A model generated the notes under the pieces. The model was not told the DNA's origin. It ran no database searches and saw nothing but the letters and a program-made list of their open reading frames with translations. Below, in pieces: positions 46,365 through 56,016 of a stretch of 64,000 nucleotides of DNA. Every line of letters begins with the position of its first letter. Positions within the stretch are counted from its first letter, which is position 1. A program made the translations under genes and the position numbers. The DNA comes from Lysobacter auxotrophicus (GTDB lineage: Bacteria > Pseudomonadota > Gammaproteobacteria > Xanthomonadales > Xanthomonadaceae): the NCBI RefSeq assembly GCF_027924565.1, contig NZ_AP027041.1, forward strand, positions 496,001 through 560,000, written 5' to 3'.

Positions 46365-47465
46365 TCAGCGTCGCGCATCCCGTGGCGCACCGGAGGTGTC
46401 GATGCGCACTTCCACCGACATGCCCGGATGCAGGCGCGCCTTGAGCGGCTGGTCGGCGTCGATGGCGATCTTCACCGGGATGCGCTGGGCGATCTTGACG
46501 AAATTGCCGGTCGCGTTGTCCGCCGGAAGCACGGCGAATTCCGAGCCGGTCGCCGGCGAGATTTCCTCCACGCGCCCGCTCAGGCCTGCACCGCCGAGCG
46601 CGTCGACGGTGAACGTCGCCGGCTGGCCGATGCGCACGTACTGCATCTGCGTTTCCTTCATGTTCGCCACCACCCACATGCGCTCGGGCACCAGGCCCAT
46701 CAGCTGCGTGCCGACGTTGACGTATGCGCCTACGCGCACCGCGACCTGGCCGAGCTGCCCGTCGCGCGGCGCGAGGATGCGGGTGTTTTCCAGGTCGATC
46801 TCCGCCAGGCGGATCGCCGCCTGCGCGCTCGCGACGGCCGCTTCGAGCACGCCGATGTTGACCGTCACGCTGCGGGCGTTCTGCCGCGCGATCTCCAGCC
46901 CGGCCTGCGCCTCCGACACGCCGGCCTGCGCCTGCGTGCTCGCGGCTTGGGCCTGGTCGCGATCGGCCTGCGACAGCAGTTGCTGGCGGGCGAGCGGTTC
47001 GATGCGCTGCAGGTCGGCCTGCGCCTTGTGCTGCAGCGCCTGTGCGTTGCGCACGGCGGCTTCGCTCTGTTCGATGCCGGCGGCCGCACTGCGCTGCTGC
47101 TGCGCGGCGTTGGCGAGCGCCGCCTGCTCGCTCTGCAGCCGTGCCTGCGCCTGTTCGAGGCGCTGGCGATAGATGCGGTCGTCGATCTGCACCAGCAACT
47201 GGCCCTGCTTCACGTGCTGGAAATCCTGCACCGCGACCTTCGTGACGTAGCCGGCCAGCTGCGGCGCGATGATCGTGACCTGCCCGCGCACCGTCGCGTT
47301 CTCCGTCGTCTGGATCGCGCTGCGGAATGGCGGAAGGCGCCACGCGTAGAGCACCAGCAGCACGCCTGCGAGGGCGACGCCGGCGAAGGCCGCCATCTGC
47401 CAGCGTCGCCGGCGCTTGCGGGCGGCCTGGGTGGCGGCGGGATCAAGCGGAGCGGGGGAGTTCAT
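46365..47465 (-). CDS. emrA: HlyD/EmrA family multidrug efflux adaptor
   Basis: 366-residue membrane-fusion protein. One N-terminal transmembrane helix ('MAAFAGVALAGVLLVLYAW'), then 'ATVRGQVTIIAPQLAGYVTKVAVQDFQHVKQGQLLVQIDD' (lipoyl half), a long Gln/Ala-rich coiled-coil hairpin (about residues 95-210), the second lipoyl half 'NTRILAPRDGQLGQVAVRVGAYV', and a beta-barrel ending 'LHPGMSVEVRID'. It connects the EmrB-like pump to an outer-membrane channel that is not encoded here. Start overlaps the stop of the pump gene as ATGA. Confidence 0.9.
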   Translation of the reverse strand: MNSPAPLDPAATQAARKRRRRWQMAAFAGVALAGVLLVLYAWRLPPFRSAIQTTENATVRGQVTIIAPQLAGYVTKVAVQDFQHVKQGQLLVQIDDRIYRQRLEQAQARLQSEQAALANAAQQQRSAAAGIEQSEAAVRNAQALQHKAQADLQRIEPLARQQLLSQADRDQAQAASTQAQAGVSEAQAGLEIARQNARSVTVNIGVLEAAVASAQAAIRLAEIDLENTRILAPRDGQLGQVAVRVGAYVNVGTQLMGLVPERMWVVANMKETQMQYVRIGQPATFTVDALGGAGLSGRVEEISPATGSEFAVLPADNATGNFVKIAQRIPVKIAIDADQPLKARLHPGMSVEVRIDTSGAPRDARR

Positions 47466-49126
47466 CGAGCGGGATTCGGCACGGGAAGGGGGGAAGACGC
47501 CGCCGCGGCGCGGGCAAGCGCACGGTCGCGCCGCAACAGCCGCAGGCGATGGATCAGCATCCACACCATGGTGAGCAGCGCGATGGCGGCGATCAGCATG
47601 AACACATCGTTGTAGGCCAGCACGTTGGCCTCGCGTGAAGCCGCGGTGCCCAGCGCCCGCATGCCCATCGCGTTGCGCGCCGCGGGATCGGCGATGGCCG
47701 GCGCGTACGCGGCGGCGCCGGCCTGCACGCGCGCGGCGACGAGCGGGTCCTGCAGCGTGAGGTGTTCGACGAGCTGGCTGGAGTGGTACTTCTCGCGCAC
47801 CGTCTGGAACGTGCCCAGCGCCGCCGTGCCCACCAGGCCGCCGAGGTTCTGCGCCATGCCGAACAGCACCACGAAGGTGATCAGGTTGCGCGGCTGCGCG
47901 ATCACCTGGCCCATGCCGAGGATCATCGCCGGACCGAGGAAATACGTGCTGCCGAAGCCGATCAGGAACTGGCTCAGCATCATGTCCTGCGGGCGCGTGA
48001 GGCTGGTCGAATGCGCATCCAGCAGTGCGCCGACGGCGATGCACGCCAGCGCGATGGAGGACGGCACGATCATGCGGCCGGGCACCAGCGTCAGCGCGCT
48101 CGCGACGATCCCCAATGCGCACCCGAGCGCCACCATCGCGAACATCCCGTGCATCTGGTCGTTGGTGAGCCCCAGCGCCTGCATGAAGCCCACCGCGCCG
48201 GTGCTCTGTTCCGACAGCGCGAAGCGGATCAGCAGCACCGACACGCCCAGCCGCACCATCGTGCCGCTGGCGAGCCAGCGCGTGTTGATCAGCGGATTCG
48301 CGCGGAAATGCTCCACGGCGATGGCGCAGGTCAGCAGCACGATGGCGCCCGACAGCGCCCAGCCGATCCATTCGGCATCGAACCACCAGTCCACGCGCCC
48401 CAGCGACAGCACCGCGCACAGCAGCGCCATGCCCGGCGCGAACAGCGCGAAGGTGAGAAAGTCGGTCTTCTCGAACACCTTCATGCGATCGCTCGGCGGC
48501 AGTCGCAGCATCAGCACGCCACCCAGGGCGACCAGCGCCATGCCCAGCTCGAACAGGTACAGGCCGCGCCATTCGCCGAACTCCAGCAGTTCGGCCGAGA
48601 AGATGCGCGCCAGCGGCGTGGCCAGCTGCGCCACGCCGATGCCGACCACCAGCCCGCGCAGGCGATGTTCGGCGCTGAAGGCCTGCATCATGTAGTACAG
48701 GCCGAGCGTGCTCAGTGCCGCGCCCGCGATGCCGTGCGCCGCGCGCACCGCGATGGCCGATTCGAGCCCGTGTACGAACAGATGCGCGAAGGCGACCAGC
48801 GCGTACAGCGCGAGGAACACCTCGGTGAAGGCGCGCAGCCCGAACTGCTGGCGGAACTTCACCAGGATCAGGTTCACCGAGACGTTGGTCATCACGTAGG
48901 CCGCGGGCAGCCACTGCACCTCGGCCGACGTCGCGCCGAGCGCGCCCTGCAGGTTGAGCAGGTTGGCCGTGACCAGCGCATTGCCGAGGCCCCCGGTGAT
49001 CGCCACGATGAAGCCCACCAGGGCGAAGGCGACCCGTCGGCGGGGCGAATGCAGCGGGGTGGAGGGCGAGCCCGGGATCTTCGGGCGCTCGTGCTCGGCC
49101 CACTCGCGCGGCGCGTAACGGCTCAT
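47462..49126 (-). CDS. emrB: MFS multidrug transporter, EmrB/DHA2 family
   Basis: 554 residues with about 14 transmembrane helices. '[49 protein letters not shown]' is the DHA2 opening, lacking the usual acidic residue in TM1. Other conserved parts are '[20 protein letters not shown]' and '[26 protein letters not shown]'. Predicted to export hydrophobic drugs or detergents with EmrA. The ATG at 49126 has AGGAGG 12 nt upstream. Divergent from ubiE. No MarR or TetR regulator lies beside it. Confidence 0.85.
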   Translation of the reverse strand: MSRYAPREWAEHERPKIPGSPSTPLHSPRRRVAFALVGFIVAITGGLGNALVTANLLNLQGALGATSAEVQWLPAAYVMTNVSVNLILVKFRQQFGLRAFTEVFLALYALVAFAHLFVHGLESAIAVRAAHGIAGAALSTLGLYYMMQAFSAEHRLRGLVVGIGVAQLATPLARIFSAELLEFGEWRGLYLFELGMALVALGGVLMLRLPPSDRMKVFEKTDFLTFALFAPGMALLCAVLSLGRVDWWFDAEWIGWALSGAIVLLTCAIAVEHFRANPLINTRWLASGTMVRLGVSVLLIRFALSEQSTGAVGFMQALGLTNDQMHGMFAMVALGCALGIVASALTLVPGRMIVPSSIALACIAVGALLDAHSTSLTRPQDMMLSQFLIGFGSTYFLGPAMILGMGQVIAQPRNLITFVVLFGMAQNLGGLVGTAALGTFQTVREKYHSSQLVEHLTLQDPLVAARVQAGAAAYAPAIADPAARNAMGMRALGTAASREANVLAYNDVFMLIAAIALLTMVWMLIHRLRLLRRDRALARAAAASSPLPVPNPAR

Positions 49127-49205
49127 CGGCCCGGTCGTCCTCCTGGGCGCGGCATGGGCGGGGAGGCGGGCCCGGCCGGCGACGGTGAATTCTCGCACGG
49201 GGTGC

Positions 49206-49211
49206 GATAAT
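49206..49211 (+). promoter_or_regulatory. -10-like box 6 nt before the ubiE ATG (leaderless candidate)
   Basis: GATAAT at 49206-49211, CGCGGC, then ATG at 49218. The context GCGATAAT is shared with hemC (CGCGATAAT). Confidence 0.5.
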
Positions 49212-49217
49212 CGCGGC

Positions 49218-50009
49218 ATGAACGATCCCCGCCAGAAGCCCGACCCCTCCCAGAAGCTCGGCGCCACATCCGGCACGACCCACTTCGGTTTCCGCGACGT
49301 GCCCACCGGCGAGAAGCAGAAGCTCGTCGGCCAGGTGTTTTCATCCGTCGCGCGCAACTACGACCTGATGAACGACCTGATGTCGATGGGCATCCATCGC
49401 GTGTGGAAGCGCTATTTCGTCGGCACCTGCCAGGTCAAGCGCGGCGACCGCGTGCTCGACCTCGCCGGCGGCACGGGCGACATCGCGCTGCTGTTGCGCG
49501 ATCGCGTCGGCGACACCGGAAGCATCGTGCTGGGCGACATCAACGGGGCGATGCTGCGCACCGGTCGCGACCGCATGACCGACATGGGCAAGGTCGCCGG
49601 CTTCGAATACGTGCAGATGAACGCCGAGAAGCTGCCCTTCCCGGATGGCTCGTTCGACCTGGTGACGATCGCCTTCGGCCTGCGCAACGTCACCGACAAG
49701 GACGCCGCGCTGCGCGAGATGCATCGCGTGCTCAAGGTCGGCGGCCAGGCGCGCGTGCTGGAGTTCTCTGAAGTGAAGGCCGAGTGGTTCAAGCCGATTT
49801 ACGACTTCCATTCGTTCCAGGTGCTGCCGCGCCTGGGCAAGCTGTTCGCCAACGACGCCGACAGCTACCAGTACCTCGCCGAAAGCATCCGCAAGCACCC
49901 GCCGCAGGATGAGCTGAAGTCGATGATGCAGGCGGCCGGCTTCGGGCGCTGCGATTACCGCAACCTGTCGGCCGGCATCGTGGCGATCCACACCGGCTAC
50001 AAGGTTTGA
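49218..50009 (+). CDS. ubiE: ubiquinone/menaquinone biosynthesis C-methyltransferase
   Basis: S-adenosylmethionine-dependent C-methylation step of quinone synthesis. The 263-residue protein has '[47 protein letters not shown]', a typical UbiE opening, SAM motif '[15 protein letters not shown]', '[38 protein letters not shown]', and 'VLEFSEV'. Length and motifs are complete. Convergent with the trehalase gene; the gap holds two dispersed palindromes. Confidence 0.96.
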   Translation: MNDPRQKPDPSQKLGATSGTTHFGFRDVPTGEKQKLVGQVFSSVARNYDLMNDLMSMGIHRVWKRYFVGTCQVKRGDRVLDLAGGTGDIALLLRDRVGDTGSIVLGDINGAMLRTGRDRMTDMGKVAGFEYVQMNAEKLPFPDGSFDLVTIAFGLRNVTDKDAALREMHRVLKVGGQARVLEFSEVKAEWFKPIYDFHSFQVLPRLGKLFANDADSYQYLAESIRKHPPQDELKSMMQAAGFGRCDYRNLSAGIVAIHTGYKV

Positions 50010-50038
50010 AGTAACACCGACACCGAGAGTTGAAAGCC

Positions 50039-50133
50039 GTCATCCCGGCGCAAGCCGGGACCCAGGCCGGCAACGCCCGGCCACTCCCGCAGAGGTATAC
50101 AACAGCGCGGCCATTCCAGCGAAAACTGGAACC
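50039..50133. repeat. two short palindromic repeats between ubiE and the trehalase gene
   Basis: TCATCCCGGCGCAAGCCGGG (from 50040, followed by ACCCAGG) and CATTCCAGCGAAAACTGGAA (from 50112, followed by CCCAT). Both share the layout of the repeats at 2841 and 41368. They separate convergent genes and could end both transcripts. Confidence 0.6.
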
Positions 50134-50156
50134 CATCTGGACTGCGCGCAGGCACG

Positions 50157-51800
50157 TTACGGTGCGCGTTGCGATTGTGCCTCCGGATAACGCACGAGCA
50201 ACGCGCGAACGACCCCGTTCGTCCAGCCGAATCCGTCCTGCAGCGGATACTCGCCGCCCCCACCGTGCGCTTGGCCGGTGGCGTCGTACTTCTCGACCAG
50301 CTTGTGTCTGGCATCGAACACGCGCTGCACCTCGCGCAGGAAGTTTGTCGCGATCTCACGCGCGAGCGCAGCCTCGCCGTAGCGGTCGAGCCCTTCGACC
50401 GCGACCCACTGCAGCGGTGCCCACGCGTTCGGCGCGTCCCACTGCTGCCCGGTGCGCAGCGTGGTCGTGAGCAGCCCGCCCGGTTGCAGCAGCTGCGCAC
50501 GCACGGCGAGGGCAGTGAGTTTCGCGCGCTGCGGTGAGGCGATGCCGGCGAACAGCGGATACAGCGCCGCCGCGGTCACCTGCGCGCTGACCTGCCGGCG
50601 CTCGATGTCGTAGTCCGCGTAGAAGCCGTCGGCGTTCCACAGATGCATGCTGAGCGCCGCCGCGCGTTTCGCCGCGCGATCGTCGAACTCGCGCGCGCAA
50701 TCGGGCTGCGCGGCCTTGCGGCAAGCCAACGCGATGGTCGTTTCGAGGTGGTGCATGAGGCTGTTGAGATCCACCGGGGCGTACTGCGTCGTGCGGATCG
50801 TGCCCAGCGTCTTGCGATCGCCAAGCCAGCGGCTCGAATAGTCCCATCCGCTCTCCGCACCGGCGCGCAGTTCGCGGAAGACGTCAGGCGCCGGACGATC
50901 CGGCGCGCTCGCCGCGGTGCGTACATCGTGCAGCCAGGCTTCCGGGCGTGGCGTATCGCGATCGTCCCAGTACCGATTGAGCACGCTGCCGTCCGCAAGG
51001 CGCACCACGCGACGCGACGCCTGCCCGGGCGCGAGCCGCTCGGCGCCCCGCATCCAGAACGCATACTCGCGCCGCAGCTGCGGCAGGTAGCGGCGATACA
51101 CGTCGTCGCCGTCGGTGCGCGCCTCCAGTTCGACCATGTGCGAGAAGTACGGCGGCTGCGACCGGCTGAGGTAGTACGTGCGCGCACCGTTGGGGATGTG
51201 GCCGTATTCGTCGATCAGCGCGGCGAAGTTCGCCAGCATGTCGCGCGCACGTTCGCGCTCGCCGCTTTCGATCAGGCCGAGCATCGTGAAGTACGAATCC
51301 CAGTAGTACATCTCGCGGAAACGTCCGCCCGGCACGACATAGGAACGGCGCAGCGGCAGGCGGCTGTCGTACGGCAGCGGCGCGGGATCGGTGCGCGTGA
51401 GCCGCGGCCACAGTCCGTCGATATGCGCGGCGAGCGTGCGTCCGACCTTCACCTCGGCCGTCGCGACCTGCGCGGGAATGTCGAAATTCGCCTGCACGAA
51501 CCCCATCAGGTCGAAGCCCGGCGCGTCGCGCTTTTCGAGGAAATCGGCATCGATTCCGGCCGGATCGCGCAAGGGCCGCGCGTCGGCGAACGTCTTCTGG
51601 TCGTCGAACAATTCCGCGTGCTGCACCGCGGCGAACAACGCGGGATACGCAAGATCGGGCGTCGCGTCTGGCGCGTGGACGCCTGTCGTCGCGGGTGCAT
51701 TTTCGCGCTGCGCGGCCGTCGGAACGCAGCCGCACAGGCTGCCGAGCAGCAGGGCGGCGAGGGCGGGATGCAGGGCGAATGCAGGTGCGCGGCGGTTCAA
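50157..51800 (-). CDS. treA: trehalase, glycoside hydrolase family 37, predicted lipoprotein
   Basis: Hydrolyses trehalose to two glucose molecules outside the cytoplasm. The GH37 signatures are 'PGGRFREMYYWDSYFTMLGL' and 'QQWDAPNAWAPLQWVAVEGL', with 'ESGWDYSSRWL' carrying a catalytic acid and 'GGGGEYPLQDGFGWTNGVV' near the end. The best start is TTG at 51800: GGAG lies 8 nt upstream and the product begins 'LNRRAPAFALHPALAALLLGS', leading to a lipobox L-C-G-C (Cys25). An ATG at 51845 is in frame but makes the n-region long. If the lipobox works, this is an anchored enzyme, unlike soluble periplasmic TreA of E. coli. Confidence 0.87.
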   Translation of the reverse strand: MNRRAPAFALHPALAALLLGSLCGCVPTAAQRENAPATTGVHAPDATPDLAYPALFAAVQHAELFDDQKTFADARPLRDPAGIDADFLEKRDAPGFDLMGFVQANFDIPAQVATAEVKVGRTLAAHIDGLWPRLTRTDPAPLPYDSRLPLRRSYVVPGGRFREMYYWDSYFTMLGLIESGERERARDMLANFAALIDEYGHIPNGARTYYLSRSQPPYFSHMVELEARTDGDDVYRRYLPQLRREYAFWMRGAERLAPGQASRRVVRLADGSVLNRYWDDRDTPRPEAWLHDVRTAASAPDRPAPDVFRELRAGAESGWDYSSRWLGDRKTLGTIRTTQYAPVDLNSLMHHLETTIALACRKAAQPDCAREFDDRAAKRAAALSMHLWNADGFYADYDIERRQVSAQVTAAALYPLFAGIASPQRAKLTALAVRAQLLQPGGLLTTTLRTGQQWDAPNAWAPLQWVAVEGLDRYGEAALAREIATNFLREVQRVFDARHKLVEKYDATGQAHGGGGEYPLQDGFGWTNGVVRALLVRYPEAQSQRAP

Positions 51801-51878
51801 GACAGGCTCCGGGCGGCGTTGCGGGCAGGGTAGGCGGCCGCACATCGGCACGGCGTGAGGCGGGCCGCCCGGCCGCGC

Positions 51879-51912
51879 TACACTCGGCCGCTCACCCGCC
51901 AGAACCGGTTCT
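51879..51912 (+). promoter_or_regulatory. -10-like TACACT followed by palindrome AGAACCGGTTCT
   Basis: TACACT (51879-51884) lies upstream of a perfect 12-bp palindrome AGAACCGGTTCT (51901-51912) that ends 3 bp before the aminopeptidase ATG. The AACCGGTT core is typical of GntR/LacI-type operators. Here it would occlude the start codon or the early transcript. Confidence 0.45.
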
Positions 51913-51915
51913 CCC

Positions 51916-53859
51916 ATGCGTTATTCGATGCTGACCCTGTGCCTTGCCGCCGCCCTCGCCGCCGGCTGTTCGCGCGACGCCGCGACGCCCGCCGACACGA
52001 CGACGAAGGACGCTTCCGCCGTGACTGCAGCCGCCGACCAGAAGACGACCGCCATCGTTGACGAATACTCCTTCGCGCAGCCCGACAAGGTCCGCATCGA
52101 CGACCTCGCGCTGGAACTGAAGGTCGACTTCGACAACAAGCAGCTCGGCGGCAGCGCCACCTACACGCTGCAGTGGCTCGACAAGAACGCCTCGCAGCTG
52201 GTGCTGGACACGCGCGATCTCACCATCGAGAAGGTCGTCGGCGAACGCAGCGACGGCAAGTGGGAAGACCTGACGTTCGCGCTCGCCGACAAGGACAAGG
52301 TGCTCGGCAGCAAGCTCACCATCGAGGCGCCGCAGCGCAATCCGCGCATCCGCGTGACCTACCACACCTCGCCCGATGCCTCGGGCCTGCAGTGGCTCAC
52401 GCCCGAAATGACGCAGGGCAAGAAGACGCCCTTCATGTTCAGCCAGTCGCAGCAGATCCACGCGCGTTCGTGGGTGCCGCTGCAGGACACGCCGCAGGTG
52501 CGCTTCACCTACACCGCGCACGTGACCGCGCCGCAGGACGCGATGGTGCTGATGAGCGCCGACAACGATCCCAAGGCCGCGCGCGACGGCGACTACACCT
52601 TCAAGATGCCGCAGAAGATCCCGTCGTACCTGCTGGCGATCGCCGCGGGCGACCTGGTGTTCCAGCCGATCAGCGGGCGCGCGGGCGTGTGGGCGGAGCC
52701 CGGCATGGTGAAGAAGGCGGCCGATGAGTTCGCCGACACCGACAAGATGATGCAGACGGCCGAGCGCCTGTACGGCCCGTATCGCTGGGAGCGTTACGAC
52801 ATCCTCGTGCTGCCGCCGTCGTTCCCGTACGGCGGCATGGAGAACCCGCGCCTGACCTTCGCCACGCCGACGGTGATCGTCGGCGACAAGTCGCTCGTCT
52901 CGCTGGTTGCGCATGAACTCGCGCACAGCTGGTCGGGCAACCTGGTGACGTTCTCCACGCCGAAGGACAGCTGGCTCAACGAAGGCTTCGCCAGCTACGT
53001 GGAGAACCGCATCGTCGAAGACCTGTACGGCAAGGAAGCGGCCGACATGGAGAAGGTCATCTCGCGCAACGAGCTGGCGGCCGAATACGAGGAGCTGGAT
53101 CCCAAGCTGCAGGTGCTGGCGCTGCGTCCGGGCACGCTGGCCGATCCGGACGGGCAGAGCAGCTCGACGGTCTACACGAAGGGCGCGTGGTTCCTGCAGT
53201 TCCTGGAGGAGCGTTTCGGCCGCGAGGCGTTCGATCCGTTCCTGAAGGAATACTTCAACCACTTCGCGTTCCAGTCGATCCCGACGACGAAGTTCATCGA
53301 GTACGCCAAGGCGAACCTGCTCGACAAGTACCCCGGCAAGGTGACCGAAGCCGAGCTCGACCAGTGGATCTACGAGCCGGGCGTGCCGGACACCGCGCCG
53401 AAGACCGTCTCGCCGCGTTTCGATGCGGTGGACGCCGCGCGCAAGGCGTGGCTCGACAACGGCACGCTCCCCGCATCGGGCGCGACCGCGAAGTGGAGCA
53501 CGCAGGAATGGGTGCACTTCATCGACGGCATGCCGGAAACGCTCAAGCCCGAACAGCTCGCCGCGCTCGACGCCGCGTTCCACTTCACCGGCACGCCCAA
53601 CGGCGAGATCGCGCAGCGCTGGTATCCGCTGGCCGTGCGTAGCGGCTACACGCAAGCCAATGCGGCCGCGGCGGAGTTCATCGCGCGCGTGGGCCGTCGC
53701 AAGCTGATCATGCCGACGTACGCCGAACTGGTGAAAACGCCCGAAGGCCTGAAGCTCGCCGAAGACACCTTCGCCAAGGCGCGCGCGGGCTACCACCCGA
53801 TCACGACGCAGTCGGTGGAAGAGACGATCGCGAAGGCGAAGCAGCCGGCGAAGTCGTAA
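51916..53859 (+). CDS. M1 family aminopeptidase (leukotriene A4 hydrolase / aminopeptidase B type), lipoprotein
   Basis: Zinc aminopeptidase of 647 residues. Lipoprotein signal with lipobox 'ALAAGC' (Cys18). The N-terminal beta-domain is followed by the catalytic domain with 'GGMEN' (306-310), zinc ligands His333 and His337 in 'VAHELAHSWSGN', and Glu356 in 'WLNEGFASYVE'. 'PSFPYGGMENPRLTFATPT' and the C-terminal helical repeat region are typical of the LTA4H branch. It should trim peptides in the periplasm. No Shine-Dalgarno sequence is seen before the ATG. Confidence 0.93.
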   Translation: MRYSMLTLCLAAALAAGCSRDAATPADTTTKDASAVTAAADQKTTAIVDEYSFAQPDKVRIDDLALELKVDFDNKQLGGSATYTLQWLDKNASQLVLDTRDLTIEKVVGERSDGKWEDLTFALADKDKVLGSKLTIEAPQRNPRIRVTYHTSPDASGLQWLTPEMTQGKKTPFMFSQSQQIHARSWVPLQDTPQVRFTYTAHVTAPQDAMVLMSADNDPKAARDGDYTFKMPQKIPSYLLAIAAGDLVFQPISGRAGVWAEPGMVKKAADEFADTDKMMQTAERLYGPYRWERYDILVLPPSFPYGGMENPRLTFATPTVIVGDKSLVSLVAHELAHSWSGNLVTFSTPKDSWLNEGFASYVENRIVEDLYGKEAADMEKVISRNELAAEYEELDPKLQVLALRPGTLADPDGQSSSTVYTKGAWFLQFLEERFGREAFDPFLKEYFNHFAFQSIPTTKFIEYAKANLLDKYPGKVTEAELDQWIYEPGVPDTAPKTVSPRFDAVDAARKAWLDNGTLPASGATAKWSTQEWVHFIDGMPETLKPEQLAALDAAFHFTGTPNGEIAQRWYPLAVRSGYTQANAAAAEFIARVGRRKLIMPTYAELVKTPEGLKLAEDTFAKARAGYHPITTQSVEETIAKAKQPAKS

Positions 53860-53890
53860 GCGCACCGGCGCTCGCGAGGGCGCTGTAAAG

Positions 53891-53920
53891 CCCCTCTCCC
53901 ACCGGGAGAGGGGTTGGGGT
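53891..53920. repeat. CCCCTCTCCC-type palindromic repeat
   Basis: CCCCTCTCCCACCGGGAGAG hairpin followed by GGGTTGGGGT, near-identical to 35426-35460. It follows the aminopeptidase stop by 31 bp. Confidence 0.7.
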
Positions 53921-53982
53921 GAAGGGCGGGACGTGCGATGCGGCGACGCGCCTTTCGCCTGCGCACTTTCGAGTGATTCGAG

Positions 53983-54960
53983 GTGGCCGTGCTGCGTCAT
54001 CGCCCAGTCCGCATTTTTGCCATCGTCACCACCACACTGCTGCTCCTCGCAGCCGTCCTCCTCTGGCGCAACCCCTACGCACTCATCACCGGCGACTTCA
54101 CCCGCCAGCGTCTCGCCGCGGGTTTGTCGAAAGCGAGCATGCAACTCGGCGACGACCGGTGGGTCTATGCCTACAACGACGACGCACCGGCGGGCGCGCC
54201 CACCGTCGTGATGCTGCACGGCTTCACCGGCAGCAAGGAAAACTGGTTTCCCGTCGCGCGCCTGCTACGTGGGCGTTTTCGCGTGATCGTTCCGGACCTT
54301 CCCGGCTGGGGCGAATCCAATCGCATCGACGGCGCCGATTACGGTTTCCTCGCGCAGAGCGCGCGCGTCGCGCGTTTCCTCGACGCCGTATCGTCCAAGC
54401 AGGAGGTCGTGCTGCTCGGGCATTCGATGGGCGGCGGCATCGCCGCGCTGGTCGCGGCGCGCCATCCGGAGCGTGTCGCGCGCGTGGGCCTGATCGATGC
54501 CGCGGGCGTGCGATTCCGCGACAACCGTTTCGGCATCGACGTACTCGCCGGGAAGAATCCATTCGCGGTGCACGATGAAGCGTCGCTGGAACGCTACCTC
54601 GATACCGTGTTCTTCGACGATGCCGCGAAGCCCGCGATTCCGTGGCCCGCCGATCGCATCTACATCGCGCGTCGGCGAGAGGACGCGGCCTTCGAGCAGC
54701 GCGTGCTCGACCGCATCGGACGTGGCGACGAGCGCTTCGCCCCCGGCGAGAACGCGGCGCGCATCCGCCAACCGGCGCTGCTGCTATGGTGCCGCCAGGA
54801 CGCCGTGATCGACGCGAGCGCGCTGGCGCTTTACGCGCAGCGCATCCCGCAGGCGCGGCAGGTGCTGCTCGACGGCTGCGGCCACATGTCGATACTGGAA
54901 AAACCCGACGCGGTCGCGCAGGCCGTGATCGAACTGATCGAACGAGGAAGGCAACGATGA
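53983..54960 (+). CDS. alpha/beta hydrolase with N-terminal membrane anchor
   Basis: 325 residues. An N-terminal hydrophobic helix ('IFAIVTTTLLLLAAVLLW') is an anchor or uncleaved signal. Hydrolase motifs are 'VVMLHGFTGSKENWFPVARLLRGRFRVIVPDLPGWGESNR', nucleophile elbow 'VLLGHSMGGGIAALVA', acid in 'LLWCRQDAVIDASAL', and His in 'LDGCGHMSILEKP'. Substrate unknown; the 'PDLPGWGES' pattern is common in lipase-like members. The start is GTG at 53983, with another GTG six bases later nearer the GAGGT ribosome site. Stop overlaps the lipoprotein ATG (ATGA). Confidence 0.82.
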   Translation: MAVLRHRPVRIFAIVTTTLLLLAAVLLWRNPYALITGDFTRQRLAAGLSKASMQLGDDRWVYAYNDDAPAGAPTVVMLHGFTGSKENWFPVARLLRGRFRVIVPDLPGWGESNRIDGADYGFLAQSARVARFLDAVSSKQEVVLLGHSMGGGIAALVAARHPERVARVGLIDAAGVRFRDNRFGIDVLAGKNPFAVHDEASLERYLDTVFFDDAAKPAIPWPADRIYIARRREDAAFEQRVLDRIGRGDERFAPGENAARIRQPALLLWCRQDAVIDASALALYAQRIPQARQVLLDGCGHMSILEKPDAVAQAVIELIERGRQR

Positions 54961-55682
54961 AACACGCTGCAACGAAGTGGTCCGTCATCGCGCTCGCCGC
55001 CGCGCTGGCCGCATGCCAGCCGGCGGGCGATCCGAAGGCCGACGCCGCGGCGCAGGCCGCCGCGCAGGAGCAGGCCGCGGACGAAATGGCGAACGCCTTC
55101 GAAGCCGAATACGGCAAGCAGAACTGGGAACTCGCTCGCGCGCACGGCGACGTGTTGTCGGCGAAGTATCCGGCGAGCGCCGCGTTCGGCCGCATCGAGG
55201 CGCGCTACAACGAAGTCAAGGAAAAGGCTGCCCAGGCGCGCGAGCAGCGCCGCACCGCCGCGCTGTGGACCTATCAGACGCAGGCGCTCGACAAGGGCGA
55301 GCAGGTGTCGGCGTCGATCTACGCAAAGGAATACGTCGACACCGATGGCAGCGGCCCGCGCCCGGTGCAGCTGATCTTCCGCGATCGCCCGGACTGGGGT
55401 CGCAGCAGCTATCTCGTGCTGGAGAAGGGTGACTTCGACTGCTACGGCGGCTGCAAGGTGAAGCTGAAGGTCGATGACGCCGAGCCCAGGCGCGTGGACG
55501 CGAGCCGCCCCAGGACCGACGAGGCGATCGCGATGTTCATCGAGGACGAGAAGATGCTGTGGAAGACGGTGAAATCCGCGAAGGTCATCGCCATCGAATT
55601 CCCGGTGAAGGCCGGCGGCACGCGCACGGCGGTGTTCGAGGTGGGCGGGCTGGATCCATCGAAGATGCCGAAGTGGAATTGA
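54957..55682 (+). CDS. predicted lipoprotein, unknown function
   Basis: 241 residues. Lipobox 'LAAC' gives Cys20. An Ala/Gln/Glu-rich helical segment follows (to about residue 110), then a beta-rich domain with 'WTYQTQALDKGEQVSASIYAK', 'VQLIFRDRPDWGRSSYLVLEKGDFDCYGGCKVKLKVDD' and 'AIEFPVKAGGTRTAVFEVGGLD'. The paired Cys in D-C-Y-G-G-C may form a disulfide. I do not know the family. Coupled to the hydrolase gene by an ATGA overlap. Confidence 0.75.
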   Translation: MKHAATKWSVIALAAALAACQPAGDPKADAAAQAAAQEQAADEMANAFEAEYGKQNWELARAHGDVLSAKYPASAAFGRIEARYNEVKEKAAQAREQRRTAALWTYQTQALDKGEQVSASIYAKEYVDTDGSGPRPVQLIFRDRPDWGRSSYLVLEKGDFDCYGGCKVKLKVDDAEPRRVDASRPRTDEAIAMFIEDEKMLWKTVKSAKVIAIEFPVKAGGTRTAVFEVGGLDPSKMPKWN

Positions 55683-56016
55683 TGCGCGACGCGTATCGTT
55701 TTCCTTCCAGCCGAATCCCCCTGCGATGTACCGAGCGGGGCTTTCACCGGAAAGCCGTTGTCCGCCGCGCACGCACCTGAAGTGAAACCCTTCTCCCGTA
55801 CGCGGGAGCAGGTGCCGGCAGGCGGATGACGGCGGCTGGGGCATCAAGCATCGAGCGCCCTGCACATCGCCTTACGCGCCGACTTCGTAAGCTCCGGACC
55901 GATGCCGGCGTTTGCCGCGCATCGGGCGGCGCGCACACGGAAAGCGCGCGCCGGTTCGCCAGCCACGCGGCCGCGAACGGAACACAGGCGGCGTGGCGCA
56001 TCGGGTGGAGGACGCC
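55683..56016. other. 334-bp intergenic stretch
   Basis: No reading frame here looks coding. It holds a GGCTTTC/GGAAAGCC hairpin (about 55739-55756) that may end the lipoprotein mRNA and a small CTCCCG/CGGGAG palindrome (about 55793-55807) related to the CCCTCTCCC repeats. Confidence 0.5.
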
